From a secondary endosymbiont of Ctenarytaina eucalypti (lineage in GTDB: Bacteria > Pseudomonadota > Gammaproteobacteria > Enterobacterales > Enterobacteriaceae), in assembly GCF_000287335.1 (NCBI RefSeq), contig NC_018419.1, forward strand, positions 124,001-188,000: DNA of 64,000 bases, in the 5' to 3' direction. A model generated the notes under the pieces. The model worked only from the letters and a program-made list of their open reading frames with translations. It had not been told where the DNA came from and searched no databases. A program made the position numbers and the translations under genes. This document shows positions 20,601 through 31,422 of the stretch, piece by piece (position 1 is the first letter of the stretch; every line of letters starts with the position of its first letter).

Positions 20601-21546
20601 TTTCGCCGCCAACTCCAGTAGATGCACCAGGCCAGGGAGAGATAGCGGTTGGATGGTTGTGGGTCTCGACTTTCATTAAAATATGTGCTACATCTTGATG
20701 GAAATCATACCGACCTGTTAATACATTGGGAAAGAAACGACCCACTGAAGATCCCTCCATCACCGCGGCATTATCTTCATAGGCAGACAACACAAACTCA
20801 GGAGTCCGCTCGAAGGTATTTTTAATCATATTAAACAGCGATTTGGCTTGATAGTGGCCGTCAATAGTCCAATGAGCATTGAAAATTTTGTGCCGGCAAT
20901 GCTCAGAGTTGGTCTGCGCAAACATATACAGCTCGACATCGCTGGGGTTGCGCCCTAAGTGGGTGAAGATTTCGAAGAGGTAATCGATCTCGTTCTGAGC
21001 GAGTGCTAGACCTAGAGAGACATTAGCCACCTCTATCGCACCGCGTCCTTCTCCGATCACATCTACTAGCGCCAGCGGAGCCGGTGGATGCTGAGAAAAT
21101 AAGGTCTGCGCTTCATCTAGAGAGGAAAATACTGTTTCGATCATACGATCGTGTAACAGAGAAGTGAGCTGCTGCCACTGCGTCTCACTCAACTTAGGTG
21201 CCTGAATATAATAGGCTAATCCCCGCTCTAGACGCGCAACCTGAGGCAGCCCGCAGTTATGAACAATATCCGTCGCTTTCGATGACCAGGGAGACCGCGT
21301 GCCGGGTCTTGGCGTCACCAGTAATAGACGCCCCCGCGGCTTCTGTTCGGCAATAGAAGAATCATACTTTAACAGCTGCTGTAGCTTGCTTGCCTCGACT
21401 TCTTTGAGCACCGATCTAAGATCGACAAAATAGATGTATTCGGCATAAATATTCTCAAGCAGAAGATGGGCGCAGTCCTGACAGTAGACCAGGAGTTGAT
21501 TAATGCGAAATTCTGACAGAGCGGGCAAACCGCGGAATATTTCCAT
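17656..21546 (-). CDS. purL: Phosphoribosylformylglycinamidine synthase
   Basis: PurL converts FGAR, glutamine and ATP to FGAM, the fourth step of purine synthesis. 1296 aa from the ATG at 21546, where the protein begins [16 protein letters not shown] like E. coli MEILRGSPALSAFRIN; an in-frame ATG 54 bases earlier has no ribosome site. Present in order are the PurS-like N-terminal domain, the FGAM synthetase core with [46 protein letters not shown] and VGKDSMSMK, and the C-terminal glutaminase with nucleophile [11 protein letters not shown] and HPER. Full length, no frameshift. With purB it argues that purine synthesis is still made here. glrK and mltF fossils flank it in E. coli order. Confidence 0.97.
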   Translation of the reverse strand: MEIFRGLPALSEFRINQLLVYCQDCAHLLLENIYAEYIYFVDLRSVLKEVEASKLQQLLKYDSSIAEQKPRGRLLLVTPRPGTRSPWSSKATDIVHNCGLPQVARLERGLAYYIQAPKLSETQWQQLTSLLHDRMIETVFSSLDEAQTLFSQHPPAPLALVDVIGEGRGAIEVANVSLGLALAQNEIDYLFEIFTHLGRNPSDVELYMFAQTNSEHCRHKIFNAHWTIDGHYQAKSLFNMIKNTFERTPEFVLSAYEDNAAVMEGSSVGRFFPNVLTGRYDFHQDVAHILMKVETHNHPTAISPWPGASTGVGGEIRDEGATGRGAKPKAGLVGFSVSNLRIPGFEQPWEEDFGRSVRIASALDIITEGALGGAAFNNELGRPVLAGYFRTYEERVDSHNGVELRGYHKPIMLTGGIGNISPSHVKKETIRVGTKLIVLGGPGLKIGLGGSAASSMTCGKSDAEFDFASVQRANPEMERRCQEVIDCCWQRAGSNPILFIHDVGAGGLSNAIPELLSAANRGGFFQLRDILNDDASMSPLEVWCNESQERYVLAVAPEQLADFDTICRRERAPYTVIGEATKALHLTLEDDYFGDRPINLPLHIMLGKMPNMPREATTLQACGRPLNRDGMTISTAIRRVLHLPVVADKTFLITIGDRSVTGMVARDQMVGPWQVPVADCALTTASLDSYYGEVMSIGERAPVALLNFSASARLAVGEALTNLAATYIGDIRRVKLSANWMAASGHPGEDAGLYQAVKALGEQLCPALGLTIVVGKDSMSMKTCWQEGVERKEMTSPLSLVISAFARVEDVRATVTPQLETARDNALMLIDLGAGHQALGGTALAQVYRQLGDETADVRAVGQLANFFSVMQELIKKGTLLAYHDRSDGGLLVTLAEMAFAGHCGIDVDISMLGDDSLAALFNEELGGVIQVAAADQDIVTALFREQGLEDCVYYLGTAQPGDRFILSSGKRILYRESRTTLRTWWAETSWQIQRRRDNPESADQEHAARQDDNDPGITVVLSFDPIDDIAAPLIAKGVRPKVAVLREQGVNSQVEMAAAFHRAGFEAIDIHMSDLLTGEARLDKVHALVACGGFSYGDVLGAGEGWAKSILFNSRVRDEFQAFFHRSQTLALGVCNGCQMMYNLRELIPGSELWLRFVRNKSERFEGRFTLVEITQSPSLLLQGMVGSRLPIAVSHGEGRIEVMDLLHLAALEHARLVPLRYVDNYGQITENYPANPNGSLHGITALTNTSGRVTLIMPHPERLFRSVSHSWHPSGWGEDGPWMRLFRNARKQLG

Positions 21547-22284
21547 ATTAGATAGGTCTCTTGTCTTTAAGCCACTGAGCATAGTGCGTGCCGTAGTCAT
21601 TCATGGGCTGCAACAATAATAGGAAAAGTGTATTATAAAGCCTGTCAGCTACGGACGAAGTCTTTTTTGCAGTTACGCGTTTATCCCGATCCCCTGATGA
21701 ACCGATTGATTGAATCAATAGCATTGTATGGTTCGGGTCTGTGACTTAATTATTCGCTACAAGGTAACATCATGCAGTGAGATATCATCAGTAAACCGAA
21801 CAGAGGAAATGATAGCCATTTTTTATTAAAACTGAATAACGTGAATAGGTGCACTGCAACACACTAGAGTGTGTGACGGGTTGATTGCTAGTAACATTTA
21901 CTGTTATTCGATTCAATAGTAGTTCGGTATTCCTAAACGCATAACTTGGTTGTGCACTTTTATGATTGCCATCCATGAGCCTACCTTTCCTCATAGTCGC
22001 ATACTTTCGGATGACTCCTCAGAAGTATTGCGCACTGAGGCGTATGAGTGTTATCTAGTAAGTGTAAATGATAACTAATTTTTTTATATATGGTATTATT
22101 ATAATTTCTGAGAGGTGGTTGCGAATACATAGACATTGAGAGTCATCCCTGCATGTAACTCACTACATGCACATGAAAAAAAATAATCTCTACATAAAGC
22201 AAAGAAAAGCTTACAATCACTAATTCTCTTATAGATAGTAAGGCTTTGCAGCCGTGCTGTATTTCTGAGAGTGTACGTAGAAAT

Positions 22285-22550
22285 ACAAACTGTCAGCTAT
22301 TTCCTGCAAAGATAGAGAAACATTCTCTTAGAGAATGCGGTTAATCACTCGATTTATGTAAATTATTTCAGCGCCTAGATGCTGATTATGGAATGTGTTC
22401 TTCGGTTGTACCGAAGTTAATGTCGTCTCCGCCAGAACAGCCAAAAAAAGTCGGCTGCCGGCTTTTGCAATAGACTAAATATGTTTCAACCTCATGTTGA
22501 GCAATTAAGACTTATGCATCAAAGTGAAGGCACTTATCTATCAGGGGTGC
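22285..22550 (+). pseudogene. mltF: Lytic transglycosylase MltF fossil (N-terminal domain part)
   Basis: KLFQRLDADYGMC matches SLFQRVHPELAVA of MltF gaplessly, then PEQPKKV for DEQPVTW, and EQLRLMHQSEGTYLS for DFFNEMNEDGTLA. ISCK for LSWK precedes. Frames shift and stops occur. It is divergent from purL, exactly as in E. coli. The rest of 21601-23004 is presumably the remainder of this gene but is not readable by eye. Confidence 0.55.
22446..22467. terminator. Hairpin with A and U tracts
   Basis: AAAAGTCGG, loop CTG, CCGGCTTTT forms a 9-bp stem with one G-T pair, flanked by A and T runs. It resembles a bidirectional terminator but lies within the mltF fossil, so it may be accidental. Confidence 0.3.
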
Positions 22551-23031
22551 ACAATATTTTCAGTGTGATACTATGAACTGTGCCAAGCAGTGTAAGATCA
22601 GCTTATTCGTAATAGGCAGTGATTTCTAAAAAAGATAGGAGGGTATCACCAGAACCTACTCACTCAGACCCCATGTTTTTGTTGAAAAGATTTTTTAGAG
22701 CTCATCCTCGGCGATAAGATAGAAGCTCTTCTGCAAGTTTAAATATGAGAGAGCTGCCAAAACTCGAGTGCCGTTCTTAACACGAGAGCCCGCTCGCCGT
22801 TAGCAGTTTATCGCTTCATTGACAGAGCTGCATGTTGGTAGGGAGCCTACTAGTCTAGTGGGACAGACGACATGAGACTGGTGTTTTTAGCGCAGTATAC
22901 CGTAATTGCAGGCAATACTCTCGGTTCCCGCGCTTTTATGATATGGTTATTCAAATCTAGTTGTCCGCTCAGCCTAGACTTTTGCTGTTCGCGTACCACT
23001 TAAAATGTTTACTGACTCACAGGTGATAGTT

Positions 23032-23748
23032 ATGGACCGATTTTCTCGCCCCCAAGGTTCCATCGTAGAACGTGTTAATAGCACGGTGCAGCCGTTTATG
23101 GCTCAAGTCTATGGCTGGATGACTTGTGGACTACTGTTAACCGCCTTCGTTGCTTGGTACGCTTCGCGTACACCGGAGCTGATGCAATTTATTTGCTCAA
23201 GCCAGTTAATTTTTTTTAGTTTGATGATTGCTCAGTTGGTGCTGGTATTTGTTATTTCTAGCATGATTGGCCACATTAGTGGATCGGTGGCGACATCGCT
23301 TTTTATGCTTTACTCCTCTCTCACTGGGCTGGTGCTTGCTAGCGTTTTCATCGTCTACACGGCGTCTTCGATCGCAAGCACATTTTTGGTCACCGCCGGT
23401 ATGTTTGGCGCCATGACACTTTACGGTTATACTACTCAGCGGGATCTAAGCACTGTTGGCAACCTGCTGTTGATGGCTCTCATCGGTATTTTGCTCGCAT
23501 CGCTCGTGAATGTTTGGATTAAAAGCTCTGCGTTGATGTGGGCGGTGACGTATGTCGGTGTATTAGTATTTGTGGGATTGACCGCCTATGATACTAAGAA
23601 ACTGAAAAACATGGGCGCAGAACTCTCTTTGGAAAACAAAGAGCAGTTCCGAAAATGCTCTATCGTCGGTGCGCTGAGTCTTTATTTAGATTTTATCAAT
23701 CTTTTCTTAGTGCTTCTGCGTATTTTTGGGCACCGACGCTCATCTTAA
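23032..23748 (+). CDS. ybhL: YbhL, Bax inhibitor-1 / YccA family membrane protein
   Basis: 238 aa inner-membrane protein with seven hydrophobic helices, nearest E. coli YbhL. Conserved: VYGWMTCGLLLTAFVAWYAS, FMLYSSLTGL, ASTFLVTAGMFGAMTLYGY, VFVGLTAYDTKKLKNMG and YLDFINLFLVLLRIFG with the family C-terminal aspartate pair. The start at 23032 (MDRF) matches YbhL and has AGGTGA upstream; an ATG 27 bases earlier lacks a ribosome site. The family conducts Ca2+/H+ or modulates membrane proteases; YbhL itself is uncharacterised. In E. coli it sits near bio, rhlE and dinG; those blocks are still nearby, with the purL block between. Confidence 0.93.
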   Translation: MDRFSRPQGSIVERVNSTVQPFMAQVYGWMTCGLLLTAFVAWYASRTPELMQFICSSQLIFFSLMIAQLVLVFVISSMIGHISGSVATSLFMLYSSLTGLVLASVFIVYTASSIASTFLVTAGMFGAMTLYGYTTQRDLSTVGNLLLMALIGILLASLVNVWIKSSALMWAVTYVGVLVFVGLTAYDTKKLKNMGAELSLENKEQFRKCSIVGALSLYLDFINLFLVLLRIFGHRRSS

Positions 23749-25339
23749 TTCATTAATGTTATTTATTATTCTCCATATACAAGGTCGATTTTATACTCCG
23801 GGGAGTTATATACATAAACTAGTAGCTGCTCTGAGATTTTTCTCAGCTGTTTGGATTTTTTCGTGGAGGTTCTCATTGAGTACGCTAACTTTTTGAGCCT
23901 AGTTGTGCACGAATAAAACGTAACTAGCCGATAAACGGCACACCATCTATTTGATTGCTATAGTGAGTGGTGTTTTTAGCAACGCTCAACCCATCCCTTG
24001 ACAGTTGTTACCGAGGGGCCTTGCATCTAGAAATGCAGAGAGATGTGGCTTATTTTATTAGCAATTAGCGGGGAATTCAGTCTCATTCCATGCGCACGTC
24101 TGTGTAGGGTATGCACTGACAACATCCCTGATAAGTTACGGAGATGGTCATGTAAGCAACCTAAAACCATAGCTTTGTCTTTTAAGCATAGGCACCCTTT
24201 GAAAAAGGGCAGGTGAGGCGATCATTCTTACTGGCACTAATAAAGTTCGCAGATTCCGCGTTTGCACTAGCGCCAATGTAAGTTATCCTGTTGTATCCAA
24301 GGAAAAAATCAGCCAGAGGACCGCTTGGCCTGATTAGGACGTCTTCATCTATTGGTGTGTTCAAGTAATTTATATTGATATACTAGATATCACGGGTTTA
24401 TGGGCCGTTTAAGATCAGGTATCCCCAGAGGCGCTGCTGTTCGTGCATGCTAACTTGCTGCTATCTTCTAATGATCGTTTCAATGATCTAGGAATAGATT
24501 TAAAGTATAAAGTGCTCTACGACGCTATCGATTTTGTGGATAATGTTATTACAGTGATTGCAACTGTTTCTTCTAACTGATTCTGAGTAAAACTTATTAC
24601 TGTCAGCGGCGACCTGCTGGATACGGTAGTCAAGCAGTAGTATTCGCGCGGGTAAGAGGAGAAAGTAAGTATTAACGCTAACCGCGCCCTCAGTGGCCTA
24701 GAAAAGACAGCACTACGCCTCTCTGCCTACGTGAGGGCAGAATGCGTCTCATCTTAAAAAGCAATATTTTCCTGGATTGCAAAGAATTCGATAAGATCAT
24801 CGCGAATTGGATAGTGGTAAAGGAAGAACGCACTGAACGAGCATTATGCGCTTATCTCAAGGTTAGCCTGTCAAGAAGAACTTTTTTTCAACAACGCTCT
24901 CCCGCATCCAGGGGATGCTGAAGCAAGTTACTCCACCAGAAACCGGAAGCTGCCCTAGAGTGAGAATGTGTGAGAGACTTATTACACCGGCACCGACATA
25001 GATAATTTAGTCGGTAAAATTTTGGAGAAGAGCCGTGAGATTTCCGGATCAGAAAAAAATTTTTAAAATAACCCAAGAGGCAACGTTCGAACGTGTTCTA
25101 GTTAACGGCATTGATAATCCAAGATACGGATCGTGTATATAATCATTCCTTAATAACTTTACTAGTATCCTGCAAGGTTCTTAATAAAAAATACCATCAT
25201 GTTTGTTTTCATGGTATAGCGTTGCTTGATTATATGAGCACCTCAAGGGGTCATGCGATATCTTGAATTTCATGCTTTCCCGCCTCATTAGGTTCGGCCG
25301 TTTTTATTCACGTTATTTTTTGATATGTAGAGATACTAA
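23749..25339. other. Decayed stretch with unassigned coding-like pieces
   Basis: Stop-rich. Plus-strand pieces around 24500-24900 look coding-like (for example NANRALSGLEKTALRLSAYV near 24672 and DKIIANWIVVKEERTERAL near 24793), but I could not assign them. In E. coli the ybhM-ybhG and cecR genes lie in this interval. A weak stem CTGAG/CTCAG followed by T-runs at about 23830 could terminate ybhL. Confidence 0.4.
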
Positions 25340-25386
25340 GCTTTCTTGCCCCGTGTAGCTTTAACAGGTGCACGGGGCAAGAAAGC
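25340..25386. repeat. Perfect 16-bp inverted repeat, 15-base loop
   Basis: GCTTTCTTGCCCCGTG and CACGGGGCAAGAAAGC are exact complements around TAGCTTTAACAGGTG. It lies 165 bases before the rhlE start in decayed DNA. No U-tract on either strand, so not an ordinary terminator. Confidence 0.85.
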
Positions 25387-25550
25387 CAGTTATTTGTGCC
25401 AGATACTCGTTCTTAACGCTTAGGGATTGTGCTAATATACTTTCATTATTTTTATTTTGCAAATGGTATGGCAGTGCCTTCCATGTGCATTATCCCCATG
25501 CGCGCAGTTTCCGCTAGCGTCGTCGGGGCCGATTTGGAGTTTTTTAGTTT

Positions 25551-26873
25551 ATGCTATTTGATTCACTTGGCCTAAGTACCAAGATTTTACGCGCATTAGC
25601 GGACAAAGGCTATCTCGAACCGACGCCAATTCAGCAGCAAGCTATCCCTTATGCACTACAAGGCCGAGACATTATGGCCAGTGCTCAAACTGGCACTGGA
25701 AAAACCGCTGCCTTTACCTTGCCGATCTTACAATTGCTTGATCAGCGCCCGCCGCCTGTAGGTAAACAATGCTTAGGTGTACGGGCTCTTATTCTGACAC
25801 CGACCCGGGAGCTTGCGGCACAGATCGGAGAAAATATTACCGAGTACAGTACTCATCTTGCGCTGCGCTCTTTAGTGGTGTTTGGCGGGGTTAGTATTAA
25901 TCCACAGATAATGAAGTTGCGTGACGGCGTGGACGTGCTAGTAGCGACCCCGGGGCGTCTTTTAGATTTGGCAAATCAGCGTGCCGTTGCTCTTTCCCAT
26001 GTAAAAATCCTAGTCCTAGATGAGGCCGACCGTATGCTAGATATGGGCTTTATTCATGATATTCGGCGGGTGATGCAGCTGCTGCCAATAAAGCGGCAGA
26101 GTCTTATGTTTTCCGCGACTTTCTCTGACGAGATCAAAACGTTAGCTAAAAGCTTACTAGATGATCCGGCATCAGTTAAGGTAGCGCACCATAATACTAC
26201 ATCCAAACAAATAACCCAGTTTGTGCATATGGTAGATAAAAAGCGAAAGTGTGAGCTGCTATCCTATATCATTGGTCGTAACAACTGGCAGCAGGTACTA
26301 GTCTTTACTCGTACCAAGCACGGTGCCAATCATCTCGCTGTACAGCTAAACAAGAACGGTATCGACGCCGCCGCCATTCACGGAAATAAGAGCCAGGGAG
26401 CGCGTACGAGAGCTCTTGCAGCTTTTAAACAGGGCGGCATTCGCGTCTTAGTGGCCACCGACATTGCAGCCCGTGGTCTCGATATCGATCTTTTGCCATA
26501 TGTAGTTAACTATGAATTACCGCAGGTAGCAGAAGATTATGTTCATCGTATTGGACGTACTGGTCGGGCATCGGCTACCGGAAAAGCTTTATCTTTAGTG
26601 TGTGTGGAGGAGCTAAGTTTGCTGCGTGAGATTGAATGTTTTCTGAAAAAGTCAATTCCACGTATCGCATTACCGGGTTACGATCCAGAAAATATCAGTC
26701 TATCTGCGCCCAGCCAGAAGAGAAAAGTGGGCTCTCCTTCGTCGAGCCCATTAGAGATTCCACGAACTATAGCGAGACTTGCTCCTCGTAGTAGGCATAG
26801 CACTCAACCTCGACGAACCGGTAGCTCTTCTGGCAATGTCGGAAGACGCCGCGGTAAGCAATCAAGTCGATAA
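25551..26873 (+). CDS. rhlE: DEAD-box RNA helicase RhlE
   Basis: ATP-dependent RNA helicase involved in ribosome assembly and RNA turnover. 440 aa against about 454 in E. coli. Q motif TPIQQQA (25-31), motif I AQTGTGKT (45-52), PTRELA, DEAD at 157-160 ([14 protein letters not shown]), SAT in MFSATFS, ARGLD, and HRIGRTGR are present. The basic C-terminal tail ([19 protein letters not shown]) is shorter and less glycine-rich than usual but still basic. Start matches E. coli MSFDSLGLSPDIL. A dinG fossil lies downstream, as in E. coli. Confidence 0.96.
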   Translation: MLFDSLGLSTKILRALADKGYLEPTPIQQQAIPYALQGRDIMASAQTGTGKTAAFTLPILQLLDQRPPPVGKQCLGVRALILTPTRELAAQIGENITEYSTHLALRSLVVFGGVSINPQIMKLRDGVDVLVATPGRLLDLANQRAVALSHVKILVLDEADRMLDMGFIHDIRRVMQLLPIKRQSLMFSATFSDEIKTLAKSLLDDPASVKVAHHNTTSKQITQFVHMVDKKRKCELLSYIIGRNNWQQVLVFTRTKHGANHLAVQLNKNGIDAAAIHGNKSQGARTRALAAFKQGGIRVLVATDIAARGLDIDLLPYVVNYELPQVAEDYVHRIGRTGRASATGKALSLVCVEELSLLREIECFLKKSIPRIALPGYDPENISLSAPSQKRKVGSPSSSPLEIPRTIARLAPRSRHSTQPRRTGSSSGNVGRRRGKQSSR

Positions 26874-27954
26874 ACTAACGCTTGTTCACCGTCTATCACT
26901 ATTCTTAGAATTTAATACCGAGGTAAGATAAATGCCAATCTGGAATGCGAAACTTCTCAAAGCGTTATGTAGTTAAGTACGGTGATTATTACGTGTACCT
27001 CTTTCCGACCTTTGCGTGTTGCAGCTAGTGCATGTGGTGATAACCTCATTTCTTCTTTTTTTCTATTTATAAAGAACATTGCTTAAGATGACTAATTGTC
27101 AAGAATCATGACCGAATTATTGGTTTGAGATAGATTTTACTGCAGGTCAGCAACGAACCGCCTAGAAGATTTCAGAGCACCGTTCGTGCCCATGATATCG
27201 ACGCTCAAAGATGCTGTGTGTTTATGCGCCTCTGGTTAGATATCGTAACTAATTTTACAAACATAAGGTATTCAAAAAGCCAGCCGCTACCTTCCTTCGC
27301 ATGACTTGCTAAATGATAAGACACTTTTTCTCAACAATAACGACTCTAATTTTTCTATTAATGAATAGTGCACTCTTAAATTCACTTATAACATATTTTA
27401 TAAAGCGCTTTCTTACCGCTTTAGAAGCGTTTATTAAAAAGATGTTTATCTTCTCGCAGAGCATCATACTACCCCACTATCAAATTTTAGTAACGTGTGT
27501 TTCTTGTCTCAAGGAGAATATAACCTTTTGATATCTAACTTATAATGTAATTGTTAGAAAGCACTTTACTGACTAACGTGATATCACGTGAACTCTTTTA
27601 GCTCAGTTTTCCTCGATAACCTTAATTTAATATAGGGACTATTGTTATGCAGCTATATGGCTTCTGAGAAAAAGCTCAAGCAATCAATAATAGTAGCATG
27701 TGAAGTGATTAACAACTCTTAGGTCCTAAATCCGTACAAGATTGACGGTAGGATTTTCTGGGGTATAACAGCATCAACAGCATCAAGACTTCTTTCTTCT
27801 GGATCACTATCCACAATAATTATCTTATGAGGTAGATCATGTTGATTATTTTCGAGGGAGCCAGTGATGTAGCACTGATCGGTTAATGAAGGTTTGATTG
27901 ATGGGATTAATGCCCATTTCTACTCTTTATCATGTTAGCCGTTCGAATATGAAC
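26874..27954. other. Decayed stretch, probably including the 5' part of dinG
   Basis: Nothing readable by eye. From the position of the first recognisable DinG segment, its N-terminal 600 bases should begin near 27350. Confidence 0.35.
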
Positions 27955-29100
27955 CTGATCTTTATGATGGTGAAAAGTTATGCATGAACAGGTGCGCAAT
28001 AACTGCTATTACTACACTCTGCGGCCAGTGTTCTATGAGCATAAAGATATGACTGCTTCTTTCATGCTGTACTTGGGCTGCTTTTTTATGTTTATTTAGA
28101 ATGAATGGTTGCTTTTAGACGCTAAATGATACGATCCAACGTGGAATCTGCAATGTGTATTTTCTCAGCCTGCATTAGACCCTAAAAATATTTAGGAATA
28201 TCAGAAGAAGCTTGATCAATTTAAATATTGAGTTAACTGGGATCTTTCAGTGCCTCTCAAAAAACCAAAGGCCCATCTCATCATCATTTTCTTAGTAATA
28301 AACTTTTTAGAATAAAACATTTTGGTTATTATCAGATGAGCGCAATTGTAAATTTCAGCACATAGTGCTATTTTTAAAAGTGTTCACTAGACTATTTATA
28401 ACCAGGCTATCAGAAAATAAGATTCTGTGATAACATGCATAAATAGTTACACTATTATGGCATAGCCGGACAAAGTGTCTCTTAGATGGGGTAAGAGATC
28501 GCTATTTTATGTAGACATCACGTCTTCACTATCATTTTGATGATATAAAAGATATATCGGTTCTTTTGGAGAGGTTCAGAAAGGTTCAGAGACCATGGTT
28601 ACTTAATTTTTTAATTAGTGAAGTATCTACTAATACACCCTGTACTGATCTTAGATCAAGAATAAGGCACAATAATTAAAATTAGCATAAAACCTCAAGA
28701 TGGGATAAAAGACGCATTTAGTGATGAATGATGCCAGTCTGCACAGTATACTGAAAGAGCATAACATTTTCAGTAGCGTGATATTAAATAAGGCACAGTA
28801 GAGCCTGTTGCTTTATTTAGAAATGCATAGCAATACAGATTAAATGATATATGCTGATTTATCACCAGAAAGTACCACTAATGTAAAAATTCTGGTCTTT
28901 TTAATAAAGCACATTCATCGTAAAATTAGTAATATGATAGCTAACTACTATTAAAATGCAATTTACTTTCATGATGCAATCTTGCAGAAGAAAAGCAACA
29001 GCTTATTCGTATCCGATCCGGGTACCGGACCGTAGCTAGCTTAATAATCATGACTATTAACCAGCTTTAAAAATGAGTCTTTAAGCTGCAACAATGATAC
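27955..29100 (+). pseudogene. dinG: DinG helicase fossil
   Basis: DLYDGEKLCMNR then NNCYYYTLRPVFYEHKDM (27957-28050) follows E. coli DinG DLWRRLSTDKASCLNR and NRNCYYYRECPFFVARREI, including part of the iron-sulfur cysteine region. WLLLDAK resembles LLLVLDEGHH (28101). Near the 3' end LIIMTINQL aligns with VVIYDKRLL (29041). Stops and shifts throughout. DinG is an iron-sulfur DNA helicase that clears R-loops. Location after rhlE matches E. coli. Confidence 0.6.
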
Positions 29101-29387
29101 CTCAAATAATGACAGTAGCTGATATTTTATAACCAGCTGAAACGGTTACATTTATTTAAAATCACCATCACGTAAGCATCTATGCCTATGCTATAGAATA
29201 GGAGCTTATGGAAAGGAAAAAGCACTTAAGCAAATAACGCTGTAAGGAATGCCCAAGAATACCGTTTGCATACTATAAAAATAACCTTGCTAGCGCCTGA
29301 CTCTTAATAAATTTTAAATTGCTCAACAATAAAAAATAAGCTTATAGCGGTTTCGCGCCGTCTTGTGTACTGTAATAACATAGCGAG

Positions 29388-29401
29388 AATACTGCAGTAT
29401 T
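29388..29401. terminator. Palindrome AATACTGCAGTATT after dapD
   Basis: A 14-bp perfect palindrome lies 9 bases beyond the dapD stop. It could form a short hairpin, without a clear U-tract. Confidence 0.25.
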
Positions 29402-29409
29402 GAATAATA

Positions 29410-30234
29410 TTAGTCGATAGTGCGTAATAACTCATTGATACCTACTTTATTGCGGGTAATTGCATCAACTTTTTTTACAATGACTGCGCAATAAAGGCTG
29501 TAGCGTCTGTCTTTGGAAGGTATGTTACCAGAAACAACTACTGAACCAGCTGGTACCGCGCCGTAATGCACTTCGCCGGTTTCACGATCTAGAATTTTTG
29601 TGCTCTGGCCGATAAATACGCCCATGGAAATGACCGCGCCTTTTTGTACTATTACCCCTTCGACGATTTCTGAGCGGGCGCCGATAAAACAGTTATCTTC
29701 AATGATGGTTGGGTTGACCTGCAGCGGTTCTAACACGCCGCCAATACCGACGCCTCCGGAGAGATGAACATTTTTGCCGATTTGCGCGCAAGACCCGACG
29801 GTGGCCCACGTATCTATCATAGTGCCTGCATCCACATAAGCTCCAATATTAACATAGGAGGGCATTAGTACTGTATTTCGGGAGATATAGGCACCCAGGC
29901 GAACGCTAGCTGGCGGTACGATGCGGAATCCTGCCTGCTGGAAGCGCTCGCTATCCCAGCCTGAGAACTTCATAGGCACTTTATCGAAAAAACGTGTTTC
30001 GCCGCCATCGATGAGCTGATTCTCAGCGATACGAAACGAAAGTAGCACGGCTTTTTTTAGCCATTGATGTGTAATCCATTCGCCATTGATTTTTTCCGCT
30101 ACGCGCAGCGCGCCACTGTCAAGTGAAGCGATCACTTGATGAATGGCGTCTCGGCTAGTGCAATCAACGTTTACGGGCGTGATTTCGGTGCGTTTTTCAA
30201 AAGCGGTTTCAATAATTTTTTGTAATGACTCCAT
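29410..30234 (-). CDS. dapD: Tetrahydrodipicolinate N-succinyltransferase
   Basis: DapD succinylates tetrahydrodipicolinate from succinyl-CoA in the meso-diaminopimelate/lysine pathway. 274 aa, the E. coli length. The N-terminal helical domain is followed by hexapeptide-repeat left-handed beta-helix sequence ([58 protein letters not shown]). The C-terminal strands [17 protein letters not shown] and NELLRTID are intact. AGGATAC lies upstream of the ATG. It supplies DAP for peptidoglycan, consistent with intact murB. glnD lies decayed upstream as in E. coli. Confidence 0.97.
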   Translation of the reverse strand: MESLQKIIETAFEKRTEITPVNVDCTSRDAIHQVIASLDSGALRVAEKINGEWITHQWLKKAVLLSFRIAENQLIDGGETRFFDKVPMKFSGWDSERFQQAGFRIVPPASVRLGAYISRNTVLMPSYVNIGAYVDAGTMIDTWATVGSCAQIGKNVHLSGGVGIGGVLEPLQVNPTIIEDNCFIGARSEIVEGVIVQKGAVISMGVFIGQSTKILDRETGEVHYGAVPAGSVVVSGNIPSKDRRYSLYCAVIVKKVDAITRNKVGINELLRTID

Positions 30235-30334
30235 CCTGCTGTATCCTTTTCGTTATCCTGACAGGATATGCATGTCCTAACTTTTATTAAAGGTTTAATA
30301 CTTAAAGTTGTTATTGAAAAAAATTTAAATTTTA

Positions 30335-31150
30335 ATGCATGCCATCCTAGCCGCATCGGTCGGTAAGCAATGCGAATATTGTTGGGCGTTTTAAACGTAT
30401 ATTCTGTCCCGAGGTCTCAGCAGGGAAATGTCTTACCTATTTGAGTATCATAGTGCCGAACGGTCTTGAGTGAACCAATCGAAATTTTAAGTGTGCATTG
30501 GAATGGATCACTGGCTTCATTATAACATATGACGTGTATGTGTACGAAAAATTTTAAAAGTACTCCTTGGCTTACTGAAAAACAGTGCCCAATTGGGGCT
30601 ATGTTCTCACAGCATCGATGTATGACGCCCCGTGTGGCATAAATAGAATCGAGTCTCTTGATGGGCGTTGCCGATCTATGAACTGCTCAGATCAGAGTCA
30701 TTACCACACGGTGCTGATGGCGAAATGAGTGTTTAGGCTTTCTCTGAGTGTGGAGCATGGTCTTCCAGAATACTTAAGCTTTAAACTAATCAAGCAGATT
30801 CTAGCATGTTTACGTTAATCTTAACTGAGTGAAAATAAAAAGAACGCAGTTGATGTCAACATAAAACATTAAGATGAGGTGAAATGCCTTCTGACGTGTT
30901 GTACTGGAGGGTGCTGGGTCTTAATTTTTTAAGTACATGCAATATAGAAAAGTGCTCAGGATGATGTTAAAACGCGCATAGTAAGGCATAACCACAATCT
31001 GGCAGGCGGCAGATTTGGTAGGAGCGCCACTGATTTACTGACCGTGCCTGATTGCATAAGGGGTAGTTACTGGAAACGCCGAGCAGGATTGGCTGATAAA
31101 GTTTTAGAGACACATTTCTTTCATAGTGCTCTTTTAAGGAAGAGAGCAAG
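30335..31150 (-). pseudogene. glnD: Uridylyltransferase GlnD fossil
   Basis: Minus-strand pieces follow E. coli GlnD: near 31060 SSNYPLCNQARSVNQWRSYQ resembles QQPLCNIPEAR and then MPQWSHIVGQ. Near the end ISLLRPRDR and DAAR align gaplessly across 28 residues with ISLHGARIT and DRRA of the last ACT domain. About a third of the original length remains. It lies directly upstream of dapD, the E. coli arrangement. GlnD would uridylylate PII (GlnB), itself decayed at 16035. Confidence 0.55.
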
Positions 31151-31363
31151 GGGTGGGGTTGATGCGGACTCCAATGGAAGGTATTAGATAAACATCACTA
31201 TAATAATAACTATACGTTTTAAAATCAGCAGTGTATAAATGACAACATGGGCTTATAAAAAATACGACTATTACTGTCGCGCTGATTAACAAAAATAAAA
31301 GTACTTTTAGTTCAAAACACTTTATTAGTAACAGGCTCTATTGAATTCAACTAAGCAGTAAAC

Positions 31364-31404
31364 AATTAGATCATATCTACTTTGAAAGTAGATATGATCT
31401 AATT
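31364..31404. repeat. 20-bp perfect inverted repeat after recJ
   Basis: AATTAGATCATATCTACTTT and its exact complement flank a single G at 31384 (realistic loop TTGAA). It lies 19 bases beyond the recJ stop. A T-rich TTTATTTT follows on the plus strand only, so it would terminate plus-strand transcripts better than recJ. It sits at the junction of the dapD-glnD and recJ blocks. Confidence 0.85.
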
Positions 31405-31422
31405 TATTTTCGTTGATGCAGT

